From assembly GCA_006503535.1 (NCBI GenBank), contig QYRS01000013.1, positions 1,674,001 through 1,738,000 on the forward strand: 64,000 nt of DNA. The letters are read 5' to 3'. This stretch comes from Arthrinium phaeospermum (taxonomy: Eukaryota; Ascomycota; Sordariomycetes; Amphisphaeriales; Apiosporaceae). A program made the position numbers and the translations under genes. Each line of letters opens with the position of its first letter. Position 1 is the stretch's first letter. This document shows, piece by piece, positions 23,286-33,682 of the stretch. The notes beneath the pieces were generated by a model. It worked only from the letters and a program-made list of their open reading frames with translations. It made no database searches and was not told the DNA's origin.

Positions 23286-25639
23286 TGAGGGTCCAGCTGT
23301 ACAGCACATCGGCTCCGTCTAGTCGAGCTCAGCTCACTTCCCTCGTCGCGAAAAAGGGTTCAGCAGGCTGGCTGGTGACGGATGGTTCTCTCTACCTACT
23401 GAACGGCATAGGCTCAGGCTTGATGGCGTGAAGCCAAGCCGTTGGGCCTCGTCTGCCAGTGTCTCATCTGCCTCCTTGGCGTCTATTAGAGGCGCCTCTC
23501 CATCTGCCCGGAGTCACAGGCTTACCCGACTAGAGTTGTTTGATCCGCCTCCCGCGGGTGTTAGACACAAAAGACGGGAAACAATCGCGGGAGGCATGTG
23601 CTTCGGGGGGGTAGACACTCGGGTCGTTGGCATGCGATGGGGGCCTCGTCAAGGTATCCCGGGGGAGAGCATAGACTCAGAAAGCTATTTCTGGCCCAGT
23701 TCTTGGTAAGAGACATGATTGTCGTGCTTCTGGCTCTTGGCATCGCGTGGCCTGGATTTGGAACATCTCGTGAGGGACACTTTCTCGCTTCCGCCCATGC
23801 TGACATTCGCGATTGATGCATTACAACCGAACCACGATTCGTCCTGCTAGTCCCCGGGGTCGGCTGAGCCTTCACAACCCACTTCTTGTCGTGCACTCCG
23901 GCATTTGCCATGTGGGGGTTCTCCGAGAAGAGGCGGCATAATTGTCGCCCTACTTTTGAAATGACTTCACCCATATATCTATTTTCGATATCCCGAGTCA
24001 CCGTATGTGCTATGTCCGGCCCCTTTTTCGTAGGGCTTTCGAAGGCACTCTATTGTTCCAATATTGATGCAATCATGCTTGCTTGAGGCCCCTTTTCCCC
24101 CTCTCTCCAGACACTGGGCTGTCTCCCTGGAGCACATTGACTTGATGTTTCTGCTGAGCGAAGTGCTGTTCGAGGTTATAATGCACAATGGTATTCTGAC
24201 TGGAGTCAAAGGTTTCGTTGCGTTCTTCGATTTCGTTTGAGTGCCGGGCCCTTATAGCGAGTCCAAGTGGAGGGGGAGCCTCTCAAGAGCGTCAGATTTT
24301 GCAAGCCCAGCAGATAGTGGCATGGGTGGTGGCCGCCGGGTCACCGCGTCTGGTATCAAGTCAAGGGGCATATGTGCCTTGAAGCCACTATTGGGGGTCT
24401 CTTGCTATACATCTATTTGCGAGGCATGGGGGGCTAAGGGGCAAAACTTATAATGGGTTCGAGGGCTGTATCTTTTCAGGAGGTGGCACAAGTATATGTG
24501 CAGATAACGTTGCTTCAAACTGCTGGAGATGAGATGGGAACCCTGCCAGCCTAGCCAAGCCCATCCACAAGTGCAAGTTCATCTAATTATTTGTCTATTC
24601 TCAGTATCAAGCTCCAGCGGAACTATGGTGTAACAGATCCAACGATGAGGTATCTCAATCCAGAAACCCAACATACGCGGGACACAGGCCCGATTGCCCT
24701 TGTCTCTCAGTAGCATAAGGAATTCGACTGGCAAAGGCGGCCATCCTCTTTGCTAGCGACTGCGTGCATCTTGTTGGGAAACGTCGTATAGTTCGCCACA
24801 GATACTGGGCTTATAGTAGGCAGACGGTGGGATATCATGTAACAGCACTCAGATAACCAAAAGACCCAACATAAGCACAAATAGCTAGGACTTGTATGCA
24901 AAGAAATTGTTTGGTCAACAGGTGCTTGTCGTCTGTCATCGTTGTAATCAAGTCATCGGCTCGCCTGGATGTTTCTTGTGGATTTTGACCATGTTAGACA
25001 CTTTGATTTGCTTTGGAAGGACCGTGCAAGATAGGTAGGTGTTGCTTGCGTGCAAAAGTTCGAAAGGAGATCTCTTCGAAAGAATGTTGGGAACGCGCCA
25101 GACTATTGGTATACAGACACAGCAGTATTTGGAAAACAGGCAGGGGAAAAGATTTGAGTCAAAGGTTAATCTGGAACGTCATCAAGAGGCAGCGTTGGTT
25201 TTAAGCAGACAATGAACTCCATACCCAATGAGAGTGTATAGGTAGAGGTCTTGAAAGTAAAAAGGAAGCTTGGCATGTCACTATTGCTTGTAGGTAGAAC
25301 TGCAGACGGGATGTTATGTTTCCGGTGTTGCTACTCCGTATAGTTTACGATGAATTATACTACCTTAGGCTCAGACTTTTATACTGGAAACCACTCGAAA
25401 TAGGCAACCTAGTCTACAGGGAACATGTGCTGAGTTACACTTGTTTAATTGTATAGACTGCCCAGCACAGCCAACAGGGCCTATATCCCCCTGTTGCTCT
25501 CTTGGTTGTACTTCTTATCTCTCATCCCTTCTTTGTTCCCTCTCAACTAAAGCTGGTACTCATGGAGTTCACCTAGCACCGAGAGACATTCAGTGCATAA
25601 GGGGCACTGAGTTAACGGATAATGCTATGTTCCTATAGG

Positions 25640-25822
25640 AAATTACAGGCTGCCGCCACGTCTTCTACCAAAGCTGTATATAAGTGAGTAAATTTAGCAT
25701 ATATAATGCTTAAATCCATGTAAGCATTATTAAGTATACAGATGTATATATTCACCATTACGAATAGTTACTTATCTTAAGAACATTATGTTATAGTCGT
25801 TTATGAAGAGTCGGGACCCGAC
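25640..25822. other. AT-rich island, possible mutated transposon relic
   Basis: Base composition drops sharply here compared with both sides. It contains an exact inverted repeat, TAATGCTTA (25704-25712) and TAAGCATTA (25721-25729), with an 8-base loop. The perfect palindrome GTCGGGACCCGAC lies at 25810-25822. No coding frame survives. AT enrichment of this kind is what repeat-induced point mutation leaves in ascomycete transposons, but I cannot identify an element family. Confidence 0.35.
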
Positions 25823-26805
25823 AGTTCCAGGCATCCATCCGCCTCTACCGGTCCAGTATTCAATCCAGCCCAACCAACACTCGGCTACCCACATAGCCGG
25901 TAGGAATAAAGGCTCGCCCAATCCCGGTTGAGTATCTGATGATGCGATCATCCTGGCATTGATTTCGTTCCAATCACTTGTATTATCCTCGAGGTTCCCA
26001 ACAAGTAGAAGTCACGTCGAGTTAGCAGTAAGAAATATGGCGACCCTATTCGCCTACTCGCCAGTATGCTGCATGCTGCTCGACTGTCAGAGCTTCACCA
26101 TGAACTGTATGCATATCTTCAGCCCTGAGAGATTCTCCGTCTTTATGGGGCTCGCTCACCCAACCCGGTTCTATTGCCCTATGTTAAGATTTGCTGTCAT
26201 TTGGGGAGTTCATCAGATCCATTGTCACCGGTAATCGATCGACAGGTACGGAGTACGCATGTCAATCGAACTAGCGTATTATGGAGACCTGGAAGTTGGG
26301 ACTCTTCCTTCCGGTTCTTTTTTTCCAGTGCTGGCGGACGTACAAGTTGGAGAGCTCTCAGTTGAATACTCCCTGCGAAAATCATGACGCTCCACGATTC
26401 GGCATCGTGCTCAATTAAATACCCCCGGCATCAGATCGTGTTCGCAAGTGCCGTAACCGTATTCGCATAGGCGGGGGTGGACCCTGTCACTGTCGTCTTC
26501 TCCTCTACTCGTCACGAGAGTACACTAACGTAGTGTTGATAGTGGAGGCTGCCCCTACCATGCGAGCATGCACAACCGTTCTCGATGAAAAGCGCTTGTT
26601 TAGCTTGACTTTTGGCGGTTCAGCTTGCAACGGACATTGAATATTCCTGCTAGCAGCATCACCGTTCATTTCCGCACCGAGGAAAACGATTCGGGCTCCA
26701 GGTCGTCCGCGCTGTGGCCAGGGCAGTCTGTCTGCCTGGGGGGTTCGATGGAGTCCATGGATAAAATGCCCACTTAGGAGGGTGCCATGAGAATTTGGGT
26801 CGCCC

Positions 26806-26813
26806 TATATAAA
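26806..26813 (+). promoter_or_regulatory. TATA box of the P450 gene
   Basis: TATATAAA lies 86 bp upstream of the P450 ATG, a normal spacing for a fungal TATA promoter. TATA promoters are commonly linked to inducible genes. Confidence 0.6.
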
Positions 26814-26899
26814 GCGAGACTGAGGGCGTCAGGTGTCCATCGCTATGCTATCCGGATGTTGTGCAAACCTGATCAAGGTCTCATAAAGCATTCCATACA

Positions 26900-28665
26900 A
26901 TGCCGTCTTTTCTTGACGACTTGCAGTCTGCGAGCATCATCCCGGATGGCCTGCCACTCTCGCTGGTCGGCATCCTAGCCACTGTCGTAATCGGCGTCAT
27001 CTACAGCATCCTGGCCAAAGAAAGACCTCTGGCTGGTTTCCCCCTTGCCGCCATAGATGGCCAGAGTCCTAAGAAGAGCTGGATATTCCATGGCCCCCAG
27101 ACCATCACCGAAGCGCTGGCCAAGTACTCCGGTCCTTTCCAGATCATGACCGGAACTGGCCCCAAGATTGTCTTGCCAAACCGCTTCGCCGACGAGATTC
27201 GCAGCAACCCCGCGCTCGATTTCCAGAAGGCTTTCCAAAAGGTACGATGACCTTGGGCGAAGAGGAAGAGCGAGCACACGCCATAATTGAATCGAATATG
27301 ATGAAGTGCTCTGTGGCTAACGAACGCCGGGAACAGGATTTCTTCACCGAGTACGAGGGCTTCTCCCCGCATCGACAAGGACTGACAGGCGGCAACCTGA
27401 TTCAAGAGACGGTGCGCGTGAAGCTTACGCAGTCCCTTGGCCTTGTGACTGACGACCTGGTCGACGAAACCACGGCATCGCTGAGAGACATCTACGGCGA
27501 GAATCCGGAGTGGACGACAACCGTCTTGAAGGATGGCGTCACCCACCTCGTCGCGCGCCTGGCCTCGCGCGTCTTCCTCGGCAAGGACATCTGCCGCAAC
27601 GAGCGCTGGCTGCAGATCGCCAAATCGTACACGATCGACTCCTTCATCGCGGCGTATATCATGAGGATGGCCCCGGCCCTGCTGCGCCCGTTTGTCTACT
27701 GGCTTGTGCCGCAGGGCCGGTCGATCCGCCGCGCCGTGCGGGACGCACGCCGAATCATCGAGCCGGAGGTCGGGAAGCGTATCGCCGCCGTCGACGCGGC
27801 GCGTGCCGCGGGGCTCAAGCCGCCCAAGACGGCCGACAGCCTCGGCTGGATGTACGAGGTCGCCCGTGGCAGCCGCGTCGACTACCCGGCCTCGCAGCTC
27901 TCGCTGACCATGGCCGCCATCCACACCACGACCGAGACGACGAGCCAGGCCATGCTGGACATTTGCGAGCACCCCGAGGTGGCCCAACAGCTGCGCGAGG
28001 AGATCATCCGGGTCATCGGCGAGCATGGCTGGTCCAAGAACAGCGTGCACAAGCTCAAGCTCCTCGACAGTTTCTTGAAGGAGTCTTCGCGGGTCCACCC
28101 GCTGAACCTGAGTAAGTGCCCAGTGCCTGGTCCCCCATGAGATACCTATGGAACAGCCAAAACAGACACAGAGAGAACGGGGAGAAATGCTGACTCGGCC
28201 ATCGCGCCCCCCCGCACAGGCAGTATGAACCGCTACGTCGAACGCGAAGTCGTCCTCTCGGACGGCACGGTGCTGCCCAAGGGCAGCCGCATCATGGTGG
28301 CGACCAACTTCGAGGACCCGGTCGCGTACCCATCGCCTGGCGAGTTCGACGCGGCGCGGTTCCTGCGGCGGCGGCAGGAGCCCGGGCAGGAGAACGCGTG
28401 GCAGTTCGTGACGACGACGCCCGAGCACCTGCACTTCGGCCACGGCGAGCACGCCTGCCCGGGCCGCTTCTTCGCCGCCCACCTCGACAAGGTCGCCCTG
28501 TGCCACCTCCTGCTCAAGTACGACTGGCGCTTCGTGCCCGCGCCCGACGGCGGCGCCGGCGTCTTCCCCCCGCCCGACCACTTCGAGACGAGCTACAGCG
28601 GCAATCGGACTGGGCAGGTGCAGTTCCGCAGGCGCCGGGAGGAGATCGAGCTGGACCTGGAGTAA
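26900..28665 (+). CDS. Cytochrome P450 monooxygenase (ent-kaurene-oxidase/CYP68-like group)
   Basis: Exons 26900-27241, 27337-28111 and 28220-28665; introns of 95 and 108 bp; 520 residues. One N-terminal membrane anchor (LPLSLVGILATVVIGVIYSIL) places it in the ER. The I-helix region reads AAIHTTTETTS, the K-helix ExxR is KESSRVHPL, and the haem loop is FGHGEHACPGRFFA with the thiolate Cys at about 452. The HTTTET and SMNRYV motifs and the GHGEHACPGRF form are typical of fungal class II P450s that oxidise terpenoids and alkaloids (CYP503, CYP68). The family needs NADPH-P450 reductase, which is not encoded here. No terpene cyclase, polyketide synthase or peptide synthetase lies nearby, so it stands alone or at some distance from a cluster. 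Substrate unknown. Confidence 0.92.
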
Positions 28666-29429
28666 CTTTGTCAGTGGTGTGTGTAGGTATATATAAAAGG
28701 CACATATAAAATCCATATACACCTTACGTTCTGCCCAGTAGATGAAAATGGTTTCCATCCAACATGGGATATGGCGTGAAAGTACCTTGAAATGTGAAGT
28801 AGGATAAAGTCACGCTGACACGAAGGGACCTGGCCTAGAATCTGCGGGGTCCATCCGGAGTTGACTTTACGTATGACACGCATGCACACTGGACAAGGTA
28901 ATGGTAGGTATTCTGAACTTGCACTTGACCGTCAATGGTCTTACGCCATGCTTGCTTGCTATTACCACAAAAAAAGAAAAGATCGCTTAGCCAAATACCA
29001 AAGTATGCACACATCTACCAGTCTACCATCTAAAGTACTTCTCAATGCCATCTCATCTTCATCCTCATCACGTCCGTCAGTCAGTCAGCCATTAATTAAG
29101 TACGCCATATAGCAGCAACATCATCCCTCCCCTCCCCCCCTCCTACCTGACCAACCAATCCCAGTTCAGGCCAATCTGAGTTTTCTCCCTTCTTTCTTTT
29201 GTTTACAACAATGAAGACTGTCTGGTACTTCCTTGGGTATCTTGCCAAAAATAAACATAGGAAAAATTTGAAAGATGGGAAGAAACGCGGAAACACCTTT
29301 CGTATCTTCAACCTCGTCTCTCTTTCATCATCAGGTCCGGATCGACCGCCGCCGGACTTCCCGGGCTCTTTCGTTAGTTTTTATTTTTAATCTGTATTTT
29401 CGTTTGAATGTCGTTTGGCTTTTGTCTCT
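28666..29429. other. Convergent intergenic region, no gene seen
   Basis: 764 bp shared by the 3' ends of the P450 (+) and the NLR-like gene (-). It is AT-rich and holds the 3' UTRs. Confidence 0.6.
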
Positions 29430-32400
29430 TCACAGCGCAGATCCCACGTCGCTCTCGCGCCGGACGACGCCCTCCATGGCGTTGAGGTCGATGGCGTACT
29501 CAGGCTCGCCCTCGAGGGTCTCGCGGATCAGTTCGAGGGCGGTGTAGTGGCGCAGGGACTGGTTTTCGCCCGAGCCCGACTTGAGCTCGATGTGGGCGAA
29601 GGGGTCGGCGCCGTGTCGCAGCAGCGCCTTGATCGCCGCCACCCAGCGCTCGCGGTTCTGCAGCAGGCGGTGGCTGGCGCTCGTCTCGAGCAGGTGCGTC
29701 ACCTCGTTCTGGTGCGTGAAGAAGCGTCGGCCGGCCTTGAGCGCCTTGGTCCACACCTTGTTCGCCTCGCCTTCCTCCGACGGCCGCGCCGTGGCCCCGG
29801 CCTCGAACAGCACCTCGAGCACCCGGGGGTCCGGCATGTCGTGGTGGAAGTCGACGTAGTCGCCCACCAGCGTCCCGCACGCGGATACGCCGTCGGGCTT
29901 GGGGTTCACCACGTAGACCAGAAGCTCCTCCGCCTTGCGCCGTCGCATGTCACCCTTGAGCGACTTGAGTTTTATTGATACGTAGTTCACGAGACTGGCC
30001 TGGACCGCCAGGGCGAGGAAGTCCTTGCGCTTCGGAGGCTTCCCAGTCTCCATGGGCTCGTAGCCTGCCCAGTGCTTCCGGCATAGCGTCGGACACTTCC
30101 TCTCGTACCAATCGGGGTCTTCGTACAGAGGCTTATGGCTCTGCAGTGACTTGACCCAGGCCCGCTGGCAAGTATTGTCGAGATCGTCGAGTAGTTCGCG
30201 GTAGGCGTCGAGATTGGAGACCTTGTCGTCCACCTGGGCGCAAAGGCGCAGTGCGTTGGCAACAAGAAGCCACGCTTCAGGTCGGAACCGCACATCAGGC
30301 CACGCCGAGACTGGCGGTCGCACCAGGTCGAAACACTTCAAGTGACGAATGCACCCGCTCAATAGCGACAGGTCTATTTCGATCGGGTCCGAAGGTGGGA
30401 CCCCGGGAACCTCTTGCCAGAAGTCTTTCCGGGATGCCCACTCCTTTCCGGTTTGGTGGCAGAAAATGATACGCTGCTCACAATATGCAACTTGACTTCC
30501 TTCGGCCTCGGCCTCCAGGAACCCGGTGGCGAAAGTTCGTAGCTTATCCCGCAAATCCCGCGTAATCTTCTCCAACTCCTCGACGCTTGAAGGTTGAAGA
30601 TGTGGCTGAGTACTCTTCACCTTGCCCGTTGCAGAATCCCAGTATCCTTCTTCGGCGAAGGCTAGGGTTATCAGGGAAGGCGGTTGCCGGGCTCTCAGTA
30701 AAAGCTGCCATATCCTGAAACAATCCAGTATGGCTGTTTGTGGTAAACTGCGAAGCATCTTCATGTAAGGCCGTCGTTGCCTCCGAGTTGCGGTGGCAGG
30801 GAGTCGAGCGTCTGCCGCAAGGTTCTCAGGGAGCCTTCAAGAATCATTTTCATGGCCAACCGGGCCCATAACACGTCTCCGTGCGACCGTCTTGCCAGTT
30901 CTTTGCACAGACTATGAGGGTCCGGAAGGCCCGGAACGTCAAGCTCCAGAATGCCCTGGAGATATTTGGCCATTGCATCCTCCGTATGTTCTTGAACCCG
31001 GAGTCGGGAAACCCCTTGCAAGCCTTTTTCAAAAGCCGGCAGTTCACGACTGCTGACGATTATCTTCATAGAATCCTTGCTCGCATAACTCATACAGATC
31101 TTCGCTATCTCATTGTACGAGTCCCTGGCCCATTTGCTGCTCCCCCACATCTCGTCCCCATGGTCGCCTACATCGCTTATTTCAGTGTCTTCGTGTGAAT
31201 AGTGGTGCTCCCGGTTGACAATACGGAACTCCTACACATTGCACGGTTAGCTTCTTGTAGAGAATTGGTAGATTTGCGGCATCGCGCAACGTTGAGACAT
31301 ACGTTCAGGCCGTCGACAAACACAACAAACCGCAACTTGTTGGAAAAGTTGGCGAAAAGATTGTAGATTGATTGGGTTAGGGAGGTGGTGGTCAAGAACG
31401 GTCTCTCCGGAGGCCACTGCCCACCAAAATAAGAAGGGAAAGCCACACGGACGAGCTCTGGCCGGGGCGCGAGAATCTGATAGAGATTGCTTCTCAACAA
31501 TCCGAGTTCAGACTTTTGCAACTGGTTGCCACCTTCGTACATGTAGAAGGAACAAAAGATAAGGTCGCCGTCTTTGGCCCAGGTGTTGGCGAGTTCCTCC
31601 CTGACTTGCTCGTTATTGACAGCCCATTTCATGAGGGTCGACTTGCCCGAGCTCGCGCATCCACTGAGCCAGAAGATGGCGTCGTCTTTACTTTTCAGGA
31701 ACTCGCGGAAGGATGAGCCTTCTTCCATCAGCCAGTCGCAGGTTCCCTCGTGCGCATCGGGGATTCGGTTTCCTTTCTCGTGCACTTGGTCGAAGTACAG
31801 CATCGCCAGTATTTCTCTAGTCCGTGTCTCGATCGCGGCCAACTCCTGCTGCGTAGGACCGGCCGACAGACGCGTCAAGTGAGAAACGATTTGCCTGTAG
31901 CCCAGCTCATCACTGCTCGAAAAGCGAGCAAGACCCATGTGGTTCGTGGACATGTCGTCGCGCGTGACACTAAATCCTTCAAACGAGGCCGAGTCCTTTG
32001 GGACGATGCGTGTCGGGCCAGTAGTAAACTGCTCGCGTATACAGACGATCCGGATATCCCTCGAGATCATTTGGAATGTCCCGTGTTGGTTTTCGAAGAA
32101 TTCCGAGTTGCCCGCCAGCGAGCGCAATAAGGGGTCGTTCGGCGACCGTAACGAGATCTGGGCGGTTAAAGCAACGCATTCGCCAAGGCTTCTTTTCCCG
32201 GTGCGTTGATGAGGTGTGCCGAGAAAGATGATACCTTTGGTCTTGGGGTATATATCGCCCAGGTCGTTGTGGCTGCCGTAGATACGAGACATGGCGGCTG
32301 TGGTCAGGGCTTCCTTGACGATGATACCTCCGATTCCGTGCGCCACGAAGAAGATAGGGCGGAAGATGGCTTCTCGGATGCGCGAGAGGTCAACAAGCAG

Positions 32401-32886
32401 GGCCTCGCCCAGCTCGACGAACATGTCATTGCCCTCGCCCAGGATGCTGGGGTAGCCCCAGCTGATGATTCTCGCGTGCGGTACATCACTGCCCAGCAGC
32501 TCTCGTGGCCAGCAGACGGAATCCTTGGTCCACGACCCGACGCGATGCCCGTTCAGACCGTGCACAAAGACAAGGTCGATTCCTTCCTCGCCCGGCTCGA
32601 TGCCGTTGTGAAGCACCAGTGGCCCTGCACCGGTGGCCGTCGCATCGCCGGTGAGGACTCGCCTGCTGGGGGCCCGGGCGGGCTTCTCCGACGAACTGAG
32701 CGATAGGGAGTCCCGCGAGTCCGCCATTTCCTCCGAGTGCCGCGGCCGGGAGGAGGAGGAGGAGGAGGTCCCCCTCTTGAGTCTGGCCAATGTATCTCTG
32801 ACTCGCTTCATTGTGTGTGTGGCGTCTCTTTCTCTACCACAAGCGGCATGGGCAAGACGGAGGAGATGGATGTATGAGTAGTTCAT
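29430..32886 (-). CDS. NLR-like protein: alpha/beta-hydrolase-like plus NACHT NTPase, apparent frameshift
   Basis: Exon 1 (32886-31303) joins exon 2 (from 31231) across a 71-bp intron, restoring FVDGLNEF. An alternative start at 32811 (MKRVRDTL) looks more natural than 32886. The N-terminal part is a SesB/DUF676-type hydrolase (DLVFVHGLNGH, IIFLGTPHQRTG). Its nucleophile elbow reads AHGIGG where the family has HSLGG, so the catalytic Ser is missing. The NACHT NTPase follows with Walker A GCASSGKST and Walker B FVVFVDGLNEF. The C-terminal half ends in poorly conserved ankyrin-like repeats (ALLRHGADPF). The frame breaks at about 30767, between LPPQLGGNDGL and MKMLRSLPQ; one missing base would restore it. 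Intact length would be about 1,100 residues. Fungal proteins of this design act in non-self recognition and regulated cell death; a role here is inference. Confidence 0.82.
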
Positions 32887-33523
32887 TCCATGGCGGCCGC
32901 CGTTCTAGTAATTTTTTTTCTCGTCTCATTTGCCCGAAGATTCCTCAATCCCACGCCGCGCGGGGTGGTCGTGGGCCGATCCGTCATAAATCAGAATCCC
33001 TGCACTGAGCTGGGCCCGTATCCGTTTCAGGACACCACCCCTACACAGGGTACTCCCTAGAGGAACCACCGGGCCATTTCTGTCGCGCTTGTGTCGCTGG
33101 ATTGGCTGCCAAGTTGAAACGAACCAGTTGGGTTTGATATTCGAATGGTATTCTCCACGCCGTTGAGTTTCTGGCTGGCCGCGGAAGCGACTTGGTTGCT
33201 GCCGGGCGAAAAACATCAGGTTCCCAGACTGGGGCCGCGCGGAACAGGGTGGGTTCAAGGCATGGCTTTTTACTTGCAGACGCTGTCGTCAATTGGGAGA
33301 TACACGACATGGGCGACCCGACTGGGGATGAGGCCACTACAACGCGGTAGAGCGGTGTGCGCGCTGTCCTCCAACATGGACAATTCGAGCAAGGAATATG
33401 ACAAAGTTTTTTTTCCCTCACAATGGGCCGTGAGAGTCGTTGGATCAACAGGAGACGGCGACCCTGCGCATCGCGGCCGGGGAAGGCATCCGGGTGCGGA
33501 CAAGAGCAGGAGGACGCAGCAGG

Positions 33524-33545
33524 AAAAAAAAAAAAAAAAAAAAAA
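33524..33545. repeat. A22 homopolymer
   Basis: Twenty-two consecutive A residues, directly readable. Confidence 0.9.
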
Positions 33546-33655
33546 GATCCAGTGGTGGTGCTTCCAGGGAGACACGACCGAATCCAGCAAGAAATGGATC
33601 CTAGCACAACGGCCTGGTCCAATCGCTAGCCGGTACGGGCGAATGGATGGGTCGG

Positions 33656-33682
33656 CCTCCTAACCTCCTAACCTCCTAACCT
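33656..33682. repeat. CCTCCTAA tandem repeat, 3.4 units
   Basis: Eight-base unit repeated without error. It resembles telomeric CCCTAA only superficially; period and sequence differ. Confidence 0.85.

Larger units (their letters stand above)
18881..26899. other. Gene-poor stretch, 8 kb
   Basis: No open frame here matches a known family. The first kilobase is CT-rich on the minus strand and probably belongs to the WSC gene's promoter and leader. Further in are a GT dinucleotide run (22242-22268), a 9-bp triplet repeat (23259-23285) and an AT-rich island (about 25640-25805). The last few hundred bases hold the P450 promoter. Confidence 0.55.

Noticed and set aside
23561..24001. Minus-strand open frame of 146 residues in the gene desert
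   Set aside because: No similarity recognised and no gene-like codon pattern.
27001..28758. 585-residue minus-strand open frame opposite the P450
   Set aside because: It spans both introns of a well-supported P450 and has shadow-frame composition (Ala/Val/Arg/Asp-rich).
33656..33682. Telomere-like CCTAACCTCCTAA run
   Set aside because: The unit is 8 bp (CCTCCTAA), not CCCTAA, and it lies in mid-contig sequence; treated as a microsatellite.
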